Positions 9,296 to 18,683 are shown, counted from the first letter of the stretch. The stretch: 64,000 nucleotides of DNA from Nonomuraea jiangxiensis (GCF_900099965.1 NZ_FNDJ01000008.1:1-64000), one strand, 5' to 3'. Notes: a model not told the origin generated them from the sequence alone. Program-made: numbers and translations.

Positions 9296-9354
9296 TTCTT
9301 GAGTGATTGCTCAAGAAGTACGGTAGCACGACTTTTTGAGTGGACGCTCTAGAA
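9296..9354. promoter_or_regulatory. Two tandem 22-bp operators between SDR and TetR genes
   Basis: Site 1 (9296-9317) is a perfect inverted repeat: TTCTTGAG, 6-nt centre TGATTG, CTCAAGAA. Site 2 (9333-9354) has the same 8-6-8 layout with small mismatches: TTTTTGAG, TGGACG, CTCTAGAA. The centres are 37 bp apart. TAGAAT at 9350-9355 could be a -10 box placing the start of transcription at about 9362-9363, on the TetR start codon. The arrangement suits a TetR dimer repressing both genes. Confidence 0.8.
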
Positions 9355-9362
9355 TGTGGGGC

Positions 9363-9992
9363 ATGGGTCAGGCAGGCACGGCACGCGGCCGTCCGCGCAC
9401 GTTCGACCGTGACGCGGCGCTCGCCGCGGCCACGCGGCTGTTCTGGGAGCGCGGCTACGAGGCCACCTCGCTCAACGAGCTCACCGAGGCGATGGGCATC
9501 CGACCGGGCAGCCTGTACGCCGCCTTCGGCGACAAGAAGGCGCTGTTCAAGGAGGTCGTGCACGCCTACGCTCGCTCCCCCGTCGGCGCGTTCATCGGCG
9601 TCGCCCTCCGCGAGGAGCCCACGGCGTACCAGGCTTTCGCTCGCATCCTGCGCGAGGCCGCGACGATCTACCCCGACCCCTCCCACCCCGCCGGCTGCCT
9701 GACCATCAGCGCCGCCACCAACGTCACCGTCCAGGACGCCGAGATAGCGGCGTTCCTGCGTGATCTGCGCAACGCCAACCTCGTGGTCCTCCAGGACCAC
9801 CTGCGCACCGCTCAGCAGGACGGCGAACTTCCCCCACACGCCGATCCCCGTGCGCTGGCCGGCTACTTCGCCGTCGTCATCCAAGGAATGTCGCAGCGTG
9901 CCCGGGACGGAGCTGACGCGACCGAACTCGCCGAGATCGCCGAACTGGCCCTGACCGCCTGGCCGAAACGCGAGCCAGGTCCACCAAGCTGA
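9363..9992 (+). CDS. TetR/AcrR-family regulator
   Basis: The protein has 209 residues. The N-terminal helix-turn-helix begins at GRPRTFDRDAAL and includes ERGYEATSLNELTEAMG and GSLYAAFGDKKALF. The C-terminal domain is of the TetR_C type seen in regulators of redox genes and carries PAGCLTISA with one Cys. ATG at 9363 is chosen over ATG at 9354 because a possible -10 box overlaps the latter, which would give a leaderless message. The regulator probably represses itself and the divergent SDR gene through the two operators. The ligand is unknown. Confidence 0.88.
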   Translation: MGQAGTARGRPRTFDRDAALAAATRLFWERGYEATSLNELTEAMGIRPGSLYAAFGDKKALFKEVVHAYARSPVGAFIGVALREEPTAYQAFARILREAATIYPDPSHPAGCLTISAATNVTVQDAEIAAFLRDLRNANLVVLQDHLRTAQQDGELPPHADPRALAGYFAVVIQGMSQRARDGADATELAEIAELALTAWPKREPGPPS

Positions 9993-10132
9993 CGCACAAC
10001 CTCAAGTGTCCAAGGTCGTCCACCAAGCCGTACGTGCTCGCTGCTCACTACGTCAGATGATCAAGCATGCGACTGCCCTGCGGTTGAGGAGCTCGGCCGC
10101 ATCGGCTCCGAGGCGTCCCGTGGGGATCCAGG

Positions 10133-10516
10133 TCAGGAGGCGGTGCTTACGGTCACGGCGGAGGCCTGATCGCCGGCCTGATGGTCGGTCTGGCCGTCGC
10201 TGTCGATGTGGTCGGCGTGGTAGAGGCCTTCGGCGAGCAGGCGGCGCACGTGCTCGTCGGCCGCGCTGTAGTAGACGAAGGTGCCCTCGCGGCGGCCCTT
10301 GACCAGCCCGGCCAGGCGCAGCTTGGCCAGGTGCTGGCTGACCGTGGTGGGGGCGGCGTCGGCGAGTTCGGCCAGGCAGGCGACGTTGGACTCGCCTTGC
10401 AGCAACGCCCACAGGATCTTGATGCGGGTGGGATCGGACAGCAGCCGGAACGACTCGGCGGCCAGGTGCACCTGCTCCTCGTTCGGCATGTCGAAATCGG
10501 TCAGCGAGGTGTGCAT
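10133..10516 (-). CDS. ArsR/SmtB-family metal sensor (alpha5 site)
   Basis: The protein has 127 residues with a winged helix (ELADAAPTTVSQHLAKLR). The alpha5 metal site is complete: D87, H89, H100 and H103 reproduce the D-x-H-x10-H-x2-H/E spacing of SmtB, CzrA and NmtR, which sense Zn, Co or Ni. The C-terminal tail carries additional His and Asp residues, as in NmtR. No CxC motif of the ArsR/CadC alpha3 site is present. It is divergent from a P1B-4 ATPase and probably derepresses it when cytosolic metal is high. Which metal is sensed cannot be read from the sequence. Confidence 0.88.
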   Translation of the reverse strand: MHTSLTDFDMPNEEQVHLAAESFRLLSDPTRIKILWALLQGESNVACLAELADAAPTTVSQHLAKLRLAGLVKGRREGTFVYYSAADEHVRRLLAEGLYHADHIDSDGQTDHQAGDQASAVTVSTAS

Positions 10517-10544
10517 GCACTCATCATATCTCCGAACCTCACTA

Positions 10545-10582
10545 TTTGCATACCTGCGTGTATACGCATATACGATGCTTCG
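10545..10582. promoter_or_regulatory. Metal-sensor operator and leaderless promoter of the ATPase
   Basis: GTATACGCATATAC (10560-10573) is a 14-bp imperfect palindrome (12 of 14 positions symmetric). TTGCAT (10547-10552) and TACGAT (10571-10576), 18 nt apart, form a plausible promoter whose start point would fall on the GTG at 10583. The palindrome covers the spacer end and the -10 box, the usual place for ArsR-type repression. Confidence 0.6.
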
Positions 10583-12631
10583 GTGATAACAGATCTGAGA
10601 ACGGCTGCCCCGCCGCCCGCAGCGAAGTCCCGGCCGTCCGCCTGGTGGCGGTCCGGTGCCGGCTCGCTGATGGAGGTGCGCTGGGCCATCGCGGCCACCG
10701 CGCTGTTCGCCGCCGGCGGCGCCGCCCAGCTGGCCAGCGGGCCGCCGTGGCTGTGGTGGACGCTGTATCTGGCCTGTTACGCCGCCGGAGGCTGGGAACC
10801 GGGCCTGGCCGGGCTGAAAGCGCTGCGCGGGCGCACGCTGGACGTCGATCTGCTGATGGTCGCCGCGGCGATCGGCGCGGCGGCGATCGGGCAGGTCTTC
10901 GACGGTGCGCTGCTGATCGTCATCTTCGCCACCTCCGGCGCGCTGGAGGCCGTGGCCACCAAACGCACCGAGGACTCCGTACGCGGCCTGCTGGACCTGG
11001 CCGCCGACCAGGCCACCCGCGTCGACGACAGCGGCACCGAGGAGGTCGTGGCCGCCGCCGATCTGCGGGTCGGGGACGTCATCCTGGTCCGGCCGGGCGA
11101 ACGCATCGGCGCCGACGGCCAGGTGATCGCCGGGGCTAGCGACGTCGACCAGGCCTCCATCACCGGCGAGAGCCTGCCGGTGGACAAGCAGACCGGCGAT
11201 GAGGTGTTCGCCGGTACGGTGAACGGCACCGGCGTGCTGCGCGTGCACGTCACCCGGCCGGCGTCGGAGACGGTGATCGCCCGCATCGTGGCGATGGTCG
11301 AGCAGGCCAGCGCGACAAAGGCGCGCACTCAGCTGTTCATCGAGAAGGTCGAGCAGCGCTACTCCGTGGCGATGGTCGCCGCCACCATCGCGTTGTTCGT
11401 CATTCCCTTGGCCTTGGGGCAGGATCTGCAGGACAGCCTGTTGCGGGCGATGACGTTCATGATCGTGGCCTCGCCGTGCGCGGTGGTGCTGGCCACCATG
11501 CCGCCGCTGCTGGCCGCCATCGCCACCGCCGGCCGCCACGGTGTGCTGGTCAAGTCCGCCGTGGTGATGGAACATCTGGCCGACGTCACCCAGGTGGCCT
11601 TCGACAAGACCGGCACCCTGACCGAAGGCCGCCCGCACCTGGCCCACCTGCGCATCCTGCCCGACCCGGCGGACGATTCCAGGAACGGCCCCGAGGACCA
11701 GGCAGGAACGCAGGCCGACCGGCTGCTCACGCTCGCGGCCGCGGCCGAACAGGGCTCGGAACACCCGCTGGGCCGCGCCATCGTCGCCGCAGCCCACCAC
11801 CAGGGCCTGCTCCTGCCCGCGGCCACCGCCTTCGCCGCCCTGCCGGGGCGAGGCGTGCGCGCCCACGTCGACGGCCACCTGGTCGAGATCGGCAGCCCCG
11901 CCCACCTGCTGGACCCGACAGCGTCCCATGAGGCGTCGTCCCATGAGGCGGCGTCGGCCCGCGCGGTGGTGGCCGAGCTCGAAGGCGACGGGCACAGCAC
12001 CGTGCTGATGCTCCTGGACGGCCGCCCCGCCGCGGTGCTCGGCCTGGCCGACCGCCTGCGCGGCGACGCGGCGCAGGCGGTCACGCATCTGGCCGGCCTG
12101 ACCGGCACCACCCCCGTCCTGCTGACCGGCGACAATCCGCGCGCGGCGGCCCGGGTGGCCGGCCAGGTCGGCATCACCGACGTACGGGCCGGCCTGCTGC
12201 CCGAGGACAAGGTGAACGCGGTACGCGAACTGCAGCAGCACGCGCAAGTGGCGTTGGTCGGCGACGGCGTCAACGACGCCCCCGCCCTGGCCACCGCCCA
12301 CGCCGGGATCGCCATGGGCCGTGCCGGCGCCGACCTCACCCTCGACACCGCCGACGCGGTCATCACCCGCGACGAGCTGTCCACCGTCCCCGCCGTGCTC
12401 GCCCTGGCCCGGCGCGCCCGCCGCCTGGTGGTGGCCAACCTGGTCATCGCCGGCACCTTCATCGCCGTACTGGTGGCCTGGGACCTGCTCGGAGACCTGC
12501 CGCTACCGCTCGGCGTGGCCGGGCACGAGGGCTCCACCGTCATCGTCGGCCTCAATGGGCTGCGCCTGCTGCGCGACGCCGCCTGGCGACGCGCCGCCAC
12601 CTCTCCCCCGACAGCAAGCACACCCCGATGA
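10583..12631 (+). CDS. P1B-4-type heavy-metal exporting ATPase (CtpD/CtpJ/CoaT-like)
   Basis: The protein has 682 residues starting at GTG 10583. TGES (194-197) is the actuator loop, SPC (297-299) the metal-binding motif of TM4, DKTGT (341-345) the phosphorylation site, and GDGVNDAP the hinge. HEGST (648-652) lies in the last membrane region. SPC plus HEG(G/S)T defines subgroup P1B-4, which exports Co, Ni, Zn or Fe. As usual for that group there is no N-terminal heavy-metal-associated domain and only about six membrane helices. The divergent alpha5-type sensor is the likely regulator. Predicted role: metal efflux at the plasma membrane; the exact ion is open. Confidence 0.93.
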   Translation: MITDLRTAAPPPAAKSRPSAWWRSGAGSLMEVRWAIAATALFAAGGAAQLASGPPWLWWTLYLACYAAGGWEPGLAGLKALRGRTLDVDLLMVAAAIGAAAIGQVFDGALLIVIFATSGALEAVATKRTEDSVRGLLDLAADQATRVDDSGTEEVVAAADLRVGDVILVRPGERIGADGQVIAGASDVDQASITGESLPVDKQTGDEVFAGTVNGTGVLRVHVTRPASETVIARIVAMVEQASATKARTQLFIEKVEQRYSVAMVAATIALFVIPLALGQDLQDSLLRAMTFMIVASPCAVVLATMPPLLAAIATAGRHGVLVKSAVVMEHLADVTQVAFDKTGTLTEGRPHLAHLRILPDPADDSRNGPEDQAGTQADRLLTLAAAAEQGSEHPLGRAIVAAAHHQGLLLPAATAFAALPGRGVRAHVDGHLVEIGSPAHLLDPTASHEASSHEAASARAVVAELEGDGHSTVLMLLDGRPAAVLGLADRLRGDAAQAVTHLAGLTGTTPVLLTGDNPRAAARVAGQVGITDVRAGLLPEDKVNAVRELQQHAQVALVGDGVNDAPALATAHAGIAMGRAGADLTLDTADAVITRDELSTVPAVLALARRARRLVVANLVIAGTFIAVLVAWDLLGDLPLPLGVAGHEGSTVIVGLNGLRLLRDAAWRRAATSPPTASTPR

Positions 12632-12649
12632 CGGCAGATCCCGGTGTCG

Positions 12650-13687
12650 TCAAAACCGCTTACCGCTATTGGCTGTTCGACTGTTCTCCGAAGCCGGGGG
12701 CACGACGAAGGCGGCGCGGTCGGGGGCCGGGAGCCATTGGCGGGCCGGGTCGAACGGCCGGAAGCCGCTCTCGAGGAAGCGGGTGAGCAGGGTTAGCACC
12801 GGGTGGTGGTTCTGCCGGTGATACAGCAGCGAACACGGATAGACGGGCGCGGGATCAACGAGCGGGATCTGGACGGTGCGGGGATGCCACGGCAACCGCA
12901 GCCCTTCACCACCGAAACCGATGTGCTCCCCGGAGCCTATCCGCTCCACGAAATACTGCCAGCCGAAGTCGGGCCCCGAGGTGTCGATCCGGATGTCGAA
13001 CGTGCTGCCAAGGGAGCTGTAGAAGTCGGCCCACTCGCTGCCGGGGGCGTTGCCAGGCATCCACACGGTCGATCCGGACAGGCGTTCCATCTCGACGTGC
13101 TGCCGACCGGCGAGGGGGTGGTCGCGGCTGACGAGAAGATGCACCGGTTCCAGGTAGGCGGGGATGTGCCGGAGCTCCTCGTCCAGCGTCCCCCTGACGC
13201 GGCAGAAGAACGCGTCGACGGATCCGTGGGTGAGGGCGTCGTGCGCGGATCTGAGCCCGTTCGATGTGAGGATCTCGATGTCCACGTCCTCGACGGTCTG
13301 GTGGAACGCCTGGAGCAGATCGACGGTCCGTAGCCGGGTGTCCAAGACGTCGACCCGGAGTGGGCGGCGCCGGGAGCGCAACAGTTCGACCGCCTGGTCG
13401 GCGAGGCCGACGAGGGAGCGCGCGTGATGGAGGAACGCCCTGCCGTCCTCGGTGAGATCGGCCCCGGCACGGGTGCGGAAGAACAGCCGGACGCCGAGGT
13501 CGGACTCCAGCTTCGCGATGCGCTTGGAGATGGCCTGCTGGCTGATCGCCAGCCGGATCGCGGCCTCGCTGAAGTACCGGTCCTCGGTGATGGCCACGAA
13601 GGCCCGAACCGCGCCGAGATCCAGGTCCAGCGGAGCCTGCAAGACAACTTCTGGTTGTGAAGTATCGGTGTGTCGATTGTTGGACAA
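12650..13687 (-). CDS. LysR-family transcriptional regulator
   Basis: The protein has 345 residues if TTG at 13687 is the start, or 330 from TTG at 13642. Neither has a strong ribosome site. The N-terminal helix-turn-helix is clear: VRAFVAITEDRYFSEAA, then AISQQAISKRIAKLE. A LysR substrate-binding domain follows (LRVDVLDTR, LLVSRDHPLAG). The effector is unknown. It is divergent from dnaE across about 70-110 bp, an unusual neighbour for a replication gene. A shift in the true start would change the N-terminus by 15 residues only. Confidence 0.85.
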   Translation of the reverse strand: MSNNRHTDTSQPEVVLQAPLDLDLGAVRAFVAITEDRYFSEAAIRLAISQQAISKRIAKLESDLGVRLFFRTRAGADLTEDGRAFLHHARSLVGLADQAVELLRSRRRPLRVDVLDTRLRTVDLLQAFHQTVEDVDIEILTSNGLRSAHDALTHGSVDAFFCRVRGTLDEELRHIPAYLEPVHLLVSRDHPLAGRQHVEMERLSGSTVWMPGNAPGSEWADFYSSLGSTFDIRIDTSGPDFGWQYFVERIGSGEHIGFGGEGLRLPWHPRTVQIPLVDPAPVYPCSLLYHRQNHHPVLTLLTRFLESGFRPFDPARQWLPAPDRAAFVVPPASENSRTANSGKRF

Positions 13688-13754
13688 CCACGCCTGCTCT
13701 CGGGTCGAATGCTCAGGTTCGCGGCCGACCCTACAACCAAGGGCGTGGTTTCTG

Positions 13755-16700
13755 GTGGGATCCTTCGTGCACCTCCACGTGCACACCGAATACAGCATGC
13801 TCGACGGCGCCGCCAAGGTCGGCCTGCTGATGGAGGAGGTGGCGCGACTGGGCATGCCGGCCGTGGCGATGAGCGACCACGGCAATGTGCATGGGGCGTA
13901 CGAGTTCTACCAGAAGGCGCGCAAGACGGGGATCAAGCCGATCATCGGCATCGAGGCGTACGTCGCCCCCGCCTCCAGGCACCACCGCAAGCCGGTGTAC
14001 TACAGCGACGACCTCTCGTTGCGCCGCTCCGACGACGACACCGGCGAGGGCGGGGACGTCTCCGGGCGCGGTCTGTACACGCATATGACGATGTGGGCGG
14101 CCGGCGATCAGGGCCTGCGTAATCTCTTCCGGCTGCAGTCCCGGGCCTGGCTCGAAGGGCATGTCCAGAAATATCCGCGCATGGATGATGAGTTGCTCGC
14201 CGAGCACGGCCAGGGCATCATCGCCACGACCGGCTGCCCGTCCGGCGAGGTGCAGACCCGGCTCCGGCTCGGCCAGTACGACCAAGCCGTCGAGGCCGCC
14301 GCCCGATACCGCGACATCTTCGGCCCGGACAACTACTTCCTGGAGCTGATGGACCACGGCCTCGCCATCGAGCGCCGGGTCCGTGACGACCTGCTCAGAC
14401 TCGGCAAGGAGCTCGACCTGCCGCCGCTGGCCACCAACGACTCCCACTACGTCACGGAGGGCCAGGCCCAGGCCCACGACGCGTTGCTGTGCGTCGGCAC
14501 CGGCAAACGGCTTGCCGACACCGACCGCTTCCGGTTCAGCGGCAGCGGCTACTACGTCAAGTCCGCCGCGGAGATGCGCGCGTTGTGGGACGTCGAGGTG
14601 CCGGGCGCCTGCGACAACACGCTGCTGGTCGCCGAGCGGGTCGGCGACTACGGGGAGGTGTTCGCGCATCGGGACCTGACGCCGCGGTTCCCCGTACCAG
14701 GAGGGGAGAGCGAGTCGAGCTGGTTGCGCAAGGAGACCCTGGAGGGGGCGCGCCGCCGCTACGGCGGCCGACCGTCGCAGGAGGTGCTGGACCGCATCGA
14801 CTACGAGCTGTCGGTCATCGACACGATGGGCTTCCCCGGCTACTTCCTGGTGGTCGCCGACATCTGCCGGTACGCCCGCGAGCACGGCATCGGCCTGGGC
14901 CCCGGCCGCGGCTCGGCCACCGGGTCGATGGTCGCCTACTGCACGGGCATCACCCAGCTGGACCCGATCGAACACAAATTGATCTTCGAACGCTTCCTCA
15001 ACCCCGAGCGCATCTCCATGCCGGACGTCGACCTCGACTTCGACGACCGCCGACGGGACGAGATGATCGACTACGTCACCCGCAAATACGGCGATGACCG
15101 GGTCTGCCAGATCGTCACGTTCGGCACCATCAAGGCCAAGGCCGCCATCAAGGACTCCTGCCGGGTGCTGGGCCTGCCGTACGCCCTGGGCGACCGCATC
15201 ACCAAGGCGTTCCCCGCGGCGGACGGAGGCAAGGAGATCCCGCTGGCCGCCATCCACGACACCGGCCATCCCCGCTACGGCGAGGCGGCCGAGCTGCGCC
15301 AGATGTACGAGCAGGACCCCGACGTCAAAACGGTGATCGACACCGCCACCGGCATCGAGGGCCTCACCCGGGGAACCGGCATCCACGCCGCCGGCGTGAT
15401 CCTCTCCAGCGAGCCGCTCATCGACGTGATCCCCCTGGTCAAGCCCAAGACGGACGGACCTGTCATCACCGGCTTCCCCTTCACCCAGGCCGAGGACATG
15501 GGCCTGCTGAAGATGGACTTCCTCGGCCTGCGCAACCTCACCGTCATCGGCGACGCCATCGCGAACGTCCGCGCCAACAAGGGCATCGACATCGACGTTC
15601 TGGAGATCCCGCTCGACGACGCCGCGACGTACGAGCTGCTGGCGCGCGGCGACACGCTCGGCGTCTTCCAGCTGGACAGTGGCGGAATGCGGGTGCTGCT
15701 GAAGCTGATGCAGCCGACCACGTTCACCGACATCGCCGCGGTGAACGCGCTGTACCGGCCCGGCCCGATGGAGATGAACGCCCACACCAACTACGCCCTG
15801 CGCAAGACCGGCAGGCAACCGGTCGAGCCGATCCACCCCGAGCTGGAGGAGGCGCTGGAATCCATCCTCGGCGACACCTATCACCTGGTGGTCTTCCAGG
15901 AGCAGGTGATGGCCATCGCCCAGCAGCTCGCCGGCTACTCCCTCGGCGCCGCCGACATGCTGCGCCGGGCCATGGGCAAGAAGAAGAAGGAGGTCCTGGA
16001 CGCCGAATGGGACCGCTTCTCGGCGGGCATGCGCGGGCGCGGCTTCTCCGAGGAGGCCGTCAAGGCGGTATGGGACGTCCTGGTCCCCTTCAGCGGCTAC
16101 GGCTTCAACAAGTCGCACACCGCCGGCTACGGCCTGGTCTCCTACTGGACGGCGTACCTCAAGGCCAACCACCCATGTGAGTACCTGGCCGCGCTGCTCA
16201 CCTCCGTCGGCGACGACAAGGACAAGATGGCCGTCTACCTGTCGGACTGCCGACGCCTGGGCATCAAGGTGCTGCCTCCGGACGTCAACGCCAGCCGGCT
16301 GGACTTCACCGCCGTCGGGTCCGAGATCCGCTTCGGCCTGGGCGCGGTGCGGAACATCGGAGCGGGCGTCGTCGAGGCGATTGTCGCCACCCGCGAGACC
16401 CGCGGCGCGTACACCGACTTCAACGACTTCCTCGCCAAGGTTCCGGCGGTCGTCTGCAACAAGCGCGTCGTCGAGTCGCTGGCCAAGGCCGGCGCCTTCG
16501 ACAGCCTGGGCCACCATAGAAAAGCCCTGGTCGCAGTGCACGAAACCGCGGTGGACGGGGTCGTGGACGTCAAGAGGAACGAGGCGCACGGCCAGGACTC
16601 GTTGTTCGGCGAGCCCGGCCAGAGCAGTGCCTTCTCGGTCGCGATCCCCGAAGGCGAGTGGGACAAGGCCATCCTGCTCGCCTTCGAACGCGAGATGCTG

Positions 16701-17297
16701 GGCCTCTACGTCTCCAGCCACCCGCTCGACGGCGCGGAAGGCGTTCTGTCCGCCAACCGCGACACCACCATCGCCGACCTGCTCACCTCGGGACGTCAGG
16801 ACGGCGTGACCCGGATCAGCGGCATTGTCTCCGGCTTGCAACGCAAGGTCACCAGACAGGGCAGCCCATGGGCGATCGTCACCCTCGAAGACCACGACGC
16901 CTCCGTGGAGTGCCTCATCTTCCCCAAGACCTACACCTTGTACGGCGAGACGCTGGCCGAGGACCGCGTCATCTCTGTTCGCGGCCGGATCAACGTCCGC
17001 GATGAGACGATGAGCGTCTACGGCGAGGAGATCGCGATCCTGGACGTCTCCCAGGCGGACACCCATCCACCGGTGGTGATCTCGGTCCAGGAGGCACAGC
17101 TGAACCTGCGGGTCGTGCGGGAACTGAAACAGATCCTGACCACCTATCCCGGCCGGGCGCCCGTCCACGTGTGCCTGCACCGCCGGGGCGCCAGGAGTGT
17201 GCTACTGAACCTCGTACCCTTCCAGGTCACTCCGGGGCCCGCGTTCTACGGCGACCTCAAAGCGCTGCTCGGCGCCGGCGTGGTCGGCGGCGCATGA
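13755..17297 (+). CDS. dnaE: DNA polymerase III alpha subunit (DnaE1-like)
   Basis: The protein has 1180 residues, the normal length for actinobacterial DnaE1, starting at GTG 13755 just before FVHLHVHTEYSMLDG. The PHP domain keeps its metal ligands: HVH, SMLDG, MSDHGN, GIEAY, the RHH region, TTGCPSGE and TNDSHY. In mycobacterial DnaE1 an intact PHP provides proofreading. The polymerase triad is present: PDVDLDFDD (D426, D428) and KMDFLGLRN (D588). The OB fold (SGIVSGLQRKVTRQG) and C-terminal domain complete the protein. The neighbours (LysR, P-type ATPase, DUF1772, Mug) are not the usual replicative context, so it may be a second alpha-subunit copy. The error-prone DnaE2 type is less likely given the intact PHP. 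Confidence 0.93.
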   Translation: MGSFVHLHVHTEYSMLDGAAKVGLLMEEVARLGMPAVAMSDHGNVHGAYEFYQKARKTGIKPIIGIEAYVAPASRHHRKPVYYSDDLSLRRSDDDTGEGGDVSGRGLYTHMTMWAAGDQGLRNLFRLQSRAWLEGHVQKYPRMDDELLAEHGQGIIATTGCPSGEVQTRLRLGQYDQAVEAAARYRDIFGPDNYFLELMDHGLAIERRVRDDLLRLGKELDLPPLATNDSHYVTEGQAQAHDALLCVGTGKRLADTDRFRFSGSGYYVKSAAEMRALWDVEVPGACDNTLLVAERVGDYGEVFAHRDLTPRFPVPGGESESSWLRKETLEGARRRYGGRPSQEVLDRIDYELSVIDTMGFPGYFLVVADICRYAREHGIGLGPGRGSATGSMVAYCTGITQLDPIEHKLIFERFLNPERISMPDVDLDFDDRRRDEMIDYVTRKYGDDRVCQIVTFGTIKAKAAIKDSCRVLGLPYALGDRITKAFPAADGGKEIPLAAIHDTGHPRYGEAAELRQMYEQDPDVKTVIDTATGIEGLTRGTGIHAAGVILSSEPLIDVIPLVKPKTDGPVITGFPFTQAEDMGLLKMDFLGLRNLTVIGDAIANVRANKGIDIDVLEIPLDDAATYELLARGDTLGVFQLDSGGMRVLLKLMQPTTFTDIAAVNALYRPGPMEMNAHTNYALRKTGRQPVEPIHPELEEALESILGDTYHLVVFQEQVMAIAQQLAGYSLGAADMLRRAMGKKKKEVLDAEWDRFSAGMRGRGFSEEAVKAVWDVLVPFSGYGFNKSHTAGYGLVSYWTAYLKANHPCEYLAALLTSVGDDKDKMAVYLSDCRRLGIKVLPPDVNASRLDFTAVGSEIRFGLGAVRNIGAGVVEAIVATRETRGAYTDFNDFLAKVPAVVCNKRVVESLAKAGAFDSLGHHRKALVAVHETAVDGVVDVKRNEAHGQDSLFGEPGQSSAFSVAIPEGEWDKAILLAFEREMLGLYVSSHPLDGAEGVLSANRDTTIADLLTSGRQDGVTRISGIVSGLQRKVTRQGSPWAIVTLEDHDASVECLIFPKTYTLYGETLAEDRVISVRGRINVRDETMSVYGEEIAILDVSQADTHPPVVISVQEAQLNLRVVRELKQILTTYPGRAPVHVCLHRRGARSVLLNLVPFQVTPGPAFYGDLKALLGAGVVGGA

Positions 17298-17492
17298 CCG
17301 GCGGGTGGGCGTGTCCGCGTCGCCGACCCCCACCCATCGCGCCTCTGCCTCGGCCATCAACCCGGTCCGGGGCCCGGGAGCGGTCCTACTCCCGCCGTCG
17401 TACATCCGCCGATCCTCATCTCTGAGTGGTAGGTCCGGACACTCCCCACGCCGGACGCCCGTAGCCCGTGGGCTGGGCCACGATGGCGACTC

Positions 17493-18023
17493 ATGACAAC
17501 CCCCACCAAACTGCTCCATGGAGTGGCGTTGACGGCCACCGGCCTGCTCGCGGGCGCATTCGGGTACGGTGCCGCCAACGTGGTCCCCACCTTCAACGCC
17601 GTCCCGCTGGATGTGCGCCTGACCTTCCACACCGCCATGATGGAGATCAACGAGCCGGTCATGCAGACCGCGATGGCACTGGCGATCCTGTCCACGTTCG
17701 GCCTGGCGATCGCCGGTCGCGGGCGGGTCCGGTGGCTGGCGGGCGGCGCCGGCGCGCTGGCGCTGGCCTCACTGCTGATCACCGTGTTCGGGAACGTCCC
17801 GCTGCACGCCTTGATCCGGCAGTGGGCGGCAGCGACCTCGGCCCCGACCGGGCATGCCGAGATCCTGCAGCGGTGGGAGACCTTTCACACCTTGCGGACC
17901 CTGACCGGCCTGGCGGCGTTCATCTTGATCGTCGCCATCGGCGTCGTGGGACTCGGGAAACCGGAGTCCCGCCGGCCGCTAAGACCCGGGCGAGAAGCTC
18001 AGAGACTCAGCTTCCCCTCGTAG
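17493..18023 (+). CDS. DUF1772 (anthrone oxygenase-like) membrane protein
   Basis: The protein has 176 residues with four predicted membrane helices (VALTATGLLAGAFGYG, MQTAMALAILSTFGLAI, AGGAGALALASLLITVF, LTGLAAFILIVAIGVVG). NVPLHALIRQW and WETFHTLRTLTGLAAF fit the DUF1772 family, which includes anthrone oxygenases but is mostly uncharacterised. Start ATG 17493 lacks an obvious ribosome site. There is no operon partner: it lies 195 nt after dnaE, and the next gene follows after 95 nt. The role in this organism is unknown. Confidence 0.75.
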   Translation: MTTPTKLLHGVALTATGLLAGAFGYGAANVVPTFNAVPLDVRLTFHTAMMEINEPVMQTAMALAILSTFGLAIAGRGRVRWLAGGAGALALASLLITVFGNVPLHALIRQWAAATSAPTGHAEILQRWETFHTLRTLTGLAAFILIVAIGVVGLGKPESRRPLRPGREAQRLSFPS

Positions 18024-18118
18024 CGCTGCACAATGGGGTGTAGATGGATCGGCTCGCTCGTTCCGTGGTCTTGTGGGTCAACGAGGCGATGGGCCGGTGA
18101 GCGTGGGAGGCAGGAACA

Positions 18119-18652
18119 ATGAGCGTCGAAGGACTCGCGGACGTACTCGCCGACGGACTGACGGTGGTGTTCATCGGGATCAACCCCGCGCCGGCCTCCG
18201 TGGCGATCGGGCACAGCTTCGCGACCCCAGGCAACCGGTTCTGGCCCGCACTGCACGCCTCCGGGTTCACCCCGACCCTGATGCGGCCGCAACAGGAACG
18301 GGACCTGCTGTCGTTCGGACTGGGCATCACCAGCATCGTGCGTCGGCCAACCTCCCAAGCCGCCCAGCTGACACGGCAGGAACTCGCCGACGGCGGACGC
18401 GACCTGGCGAAGCGACTTGCCGGTATCCGTTCCTCCTGGGCGGCGTTCCTCGGCGTGAGTGGATATCGGGCCGCATTCGACGCACCCCAGGCCCACCCCG
18501 GCCTGCAACCCGGCACAGTCGGCGGGGCCAAGGTGTGGGTGCTGCCCAATCCCAGCGGCCGCAACGCCCACTACCCTCCCGCCGCCCTCGCGGCAGAGTT
18601 CACCCGCCTGCGCCGACACGCACGACTGCCCGACCGATCTACACCTGAGTGA
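18119..18652 (+). CDS. mug: G/U mismatch-specific uracil-DNA glycosylase (Mug/TDG family)
   Basis: The protein has 177 residues, starting at ATG 18119 after a GGGAGGCAGGA ribosome site. VVFIGINPAPAS (16-27) is motif 1 of the Mug/TDG branch, with Asn22 as the catalytic-site Asn. FATPGNRFWPALHASG and, near the end, VLPNPSGRNAHY (motif 2) match Mug. It removes uracil or ethenocytosine opposite G in base-excision repair, a relevant job in GC-rich DNA. It is monocistronic in appearance. The length matches family members. Confidence 0.93.
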   Translation: MSVEGLADVLADGLTVVFIGINPAPASVAIGHSFATPGNRFWPALHASGFTPTLMRPQQERDLLSFGLGITSIVRRPTSQAAQLTRQELADGGRDLAKRLAGIRSSWAAFLGVSGYRAAFDAPQAHPGLQPGTVGGAKVWVLPNPSGRNAHYPPAALAAEFTRLRRHARLPDRSTPE

Positions 18653-18683
18653 CAACGCCGGCTCTCATCCGAAAGGCGAGAGC

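Noticed and set aside
13731..17180. 1149-codon minus-strand frame opposite dnaE
   Set aside because: Pure shadow frame. DnaE motifs are unambiguous on the plus strand.
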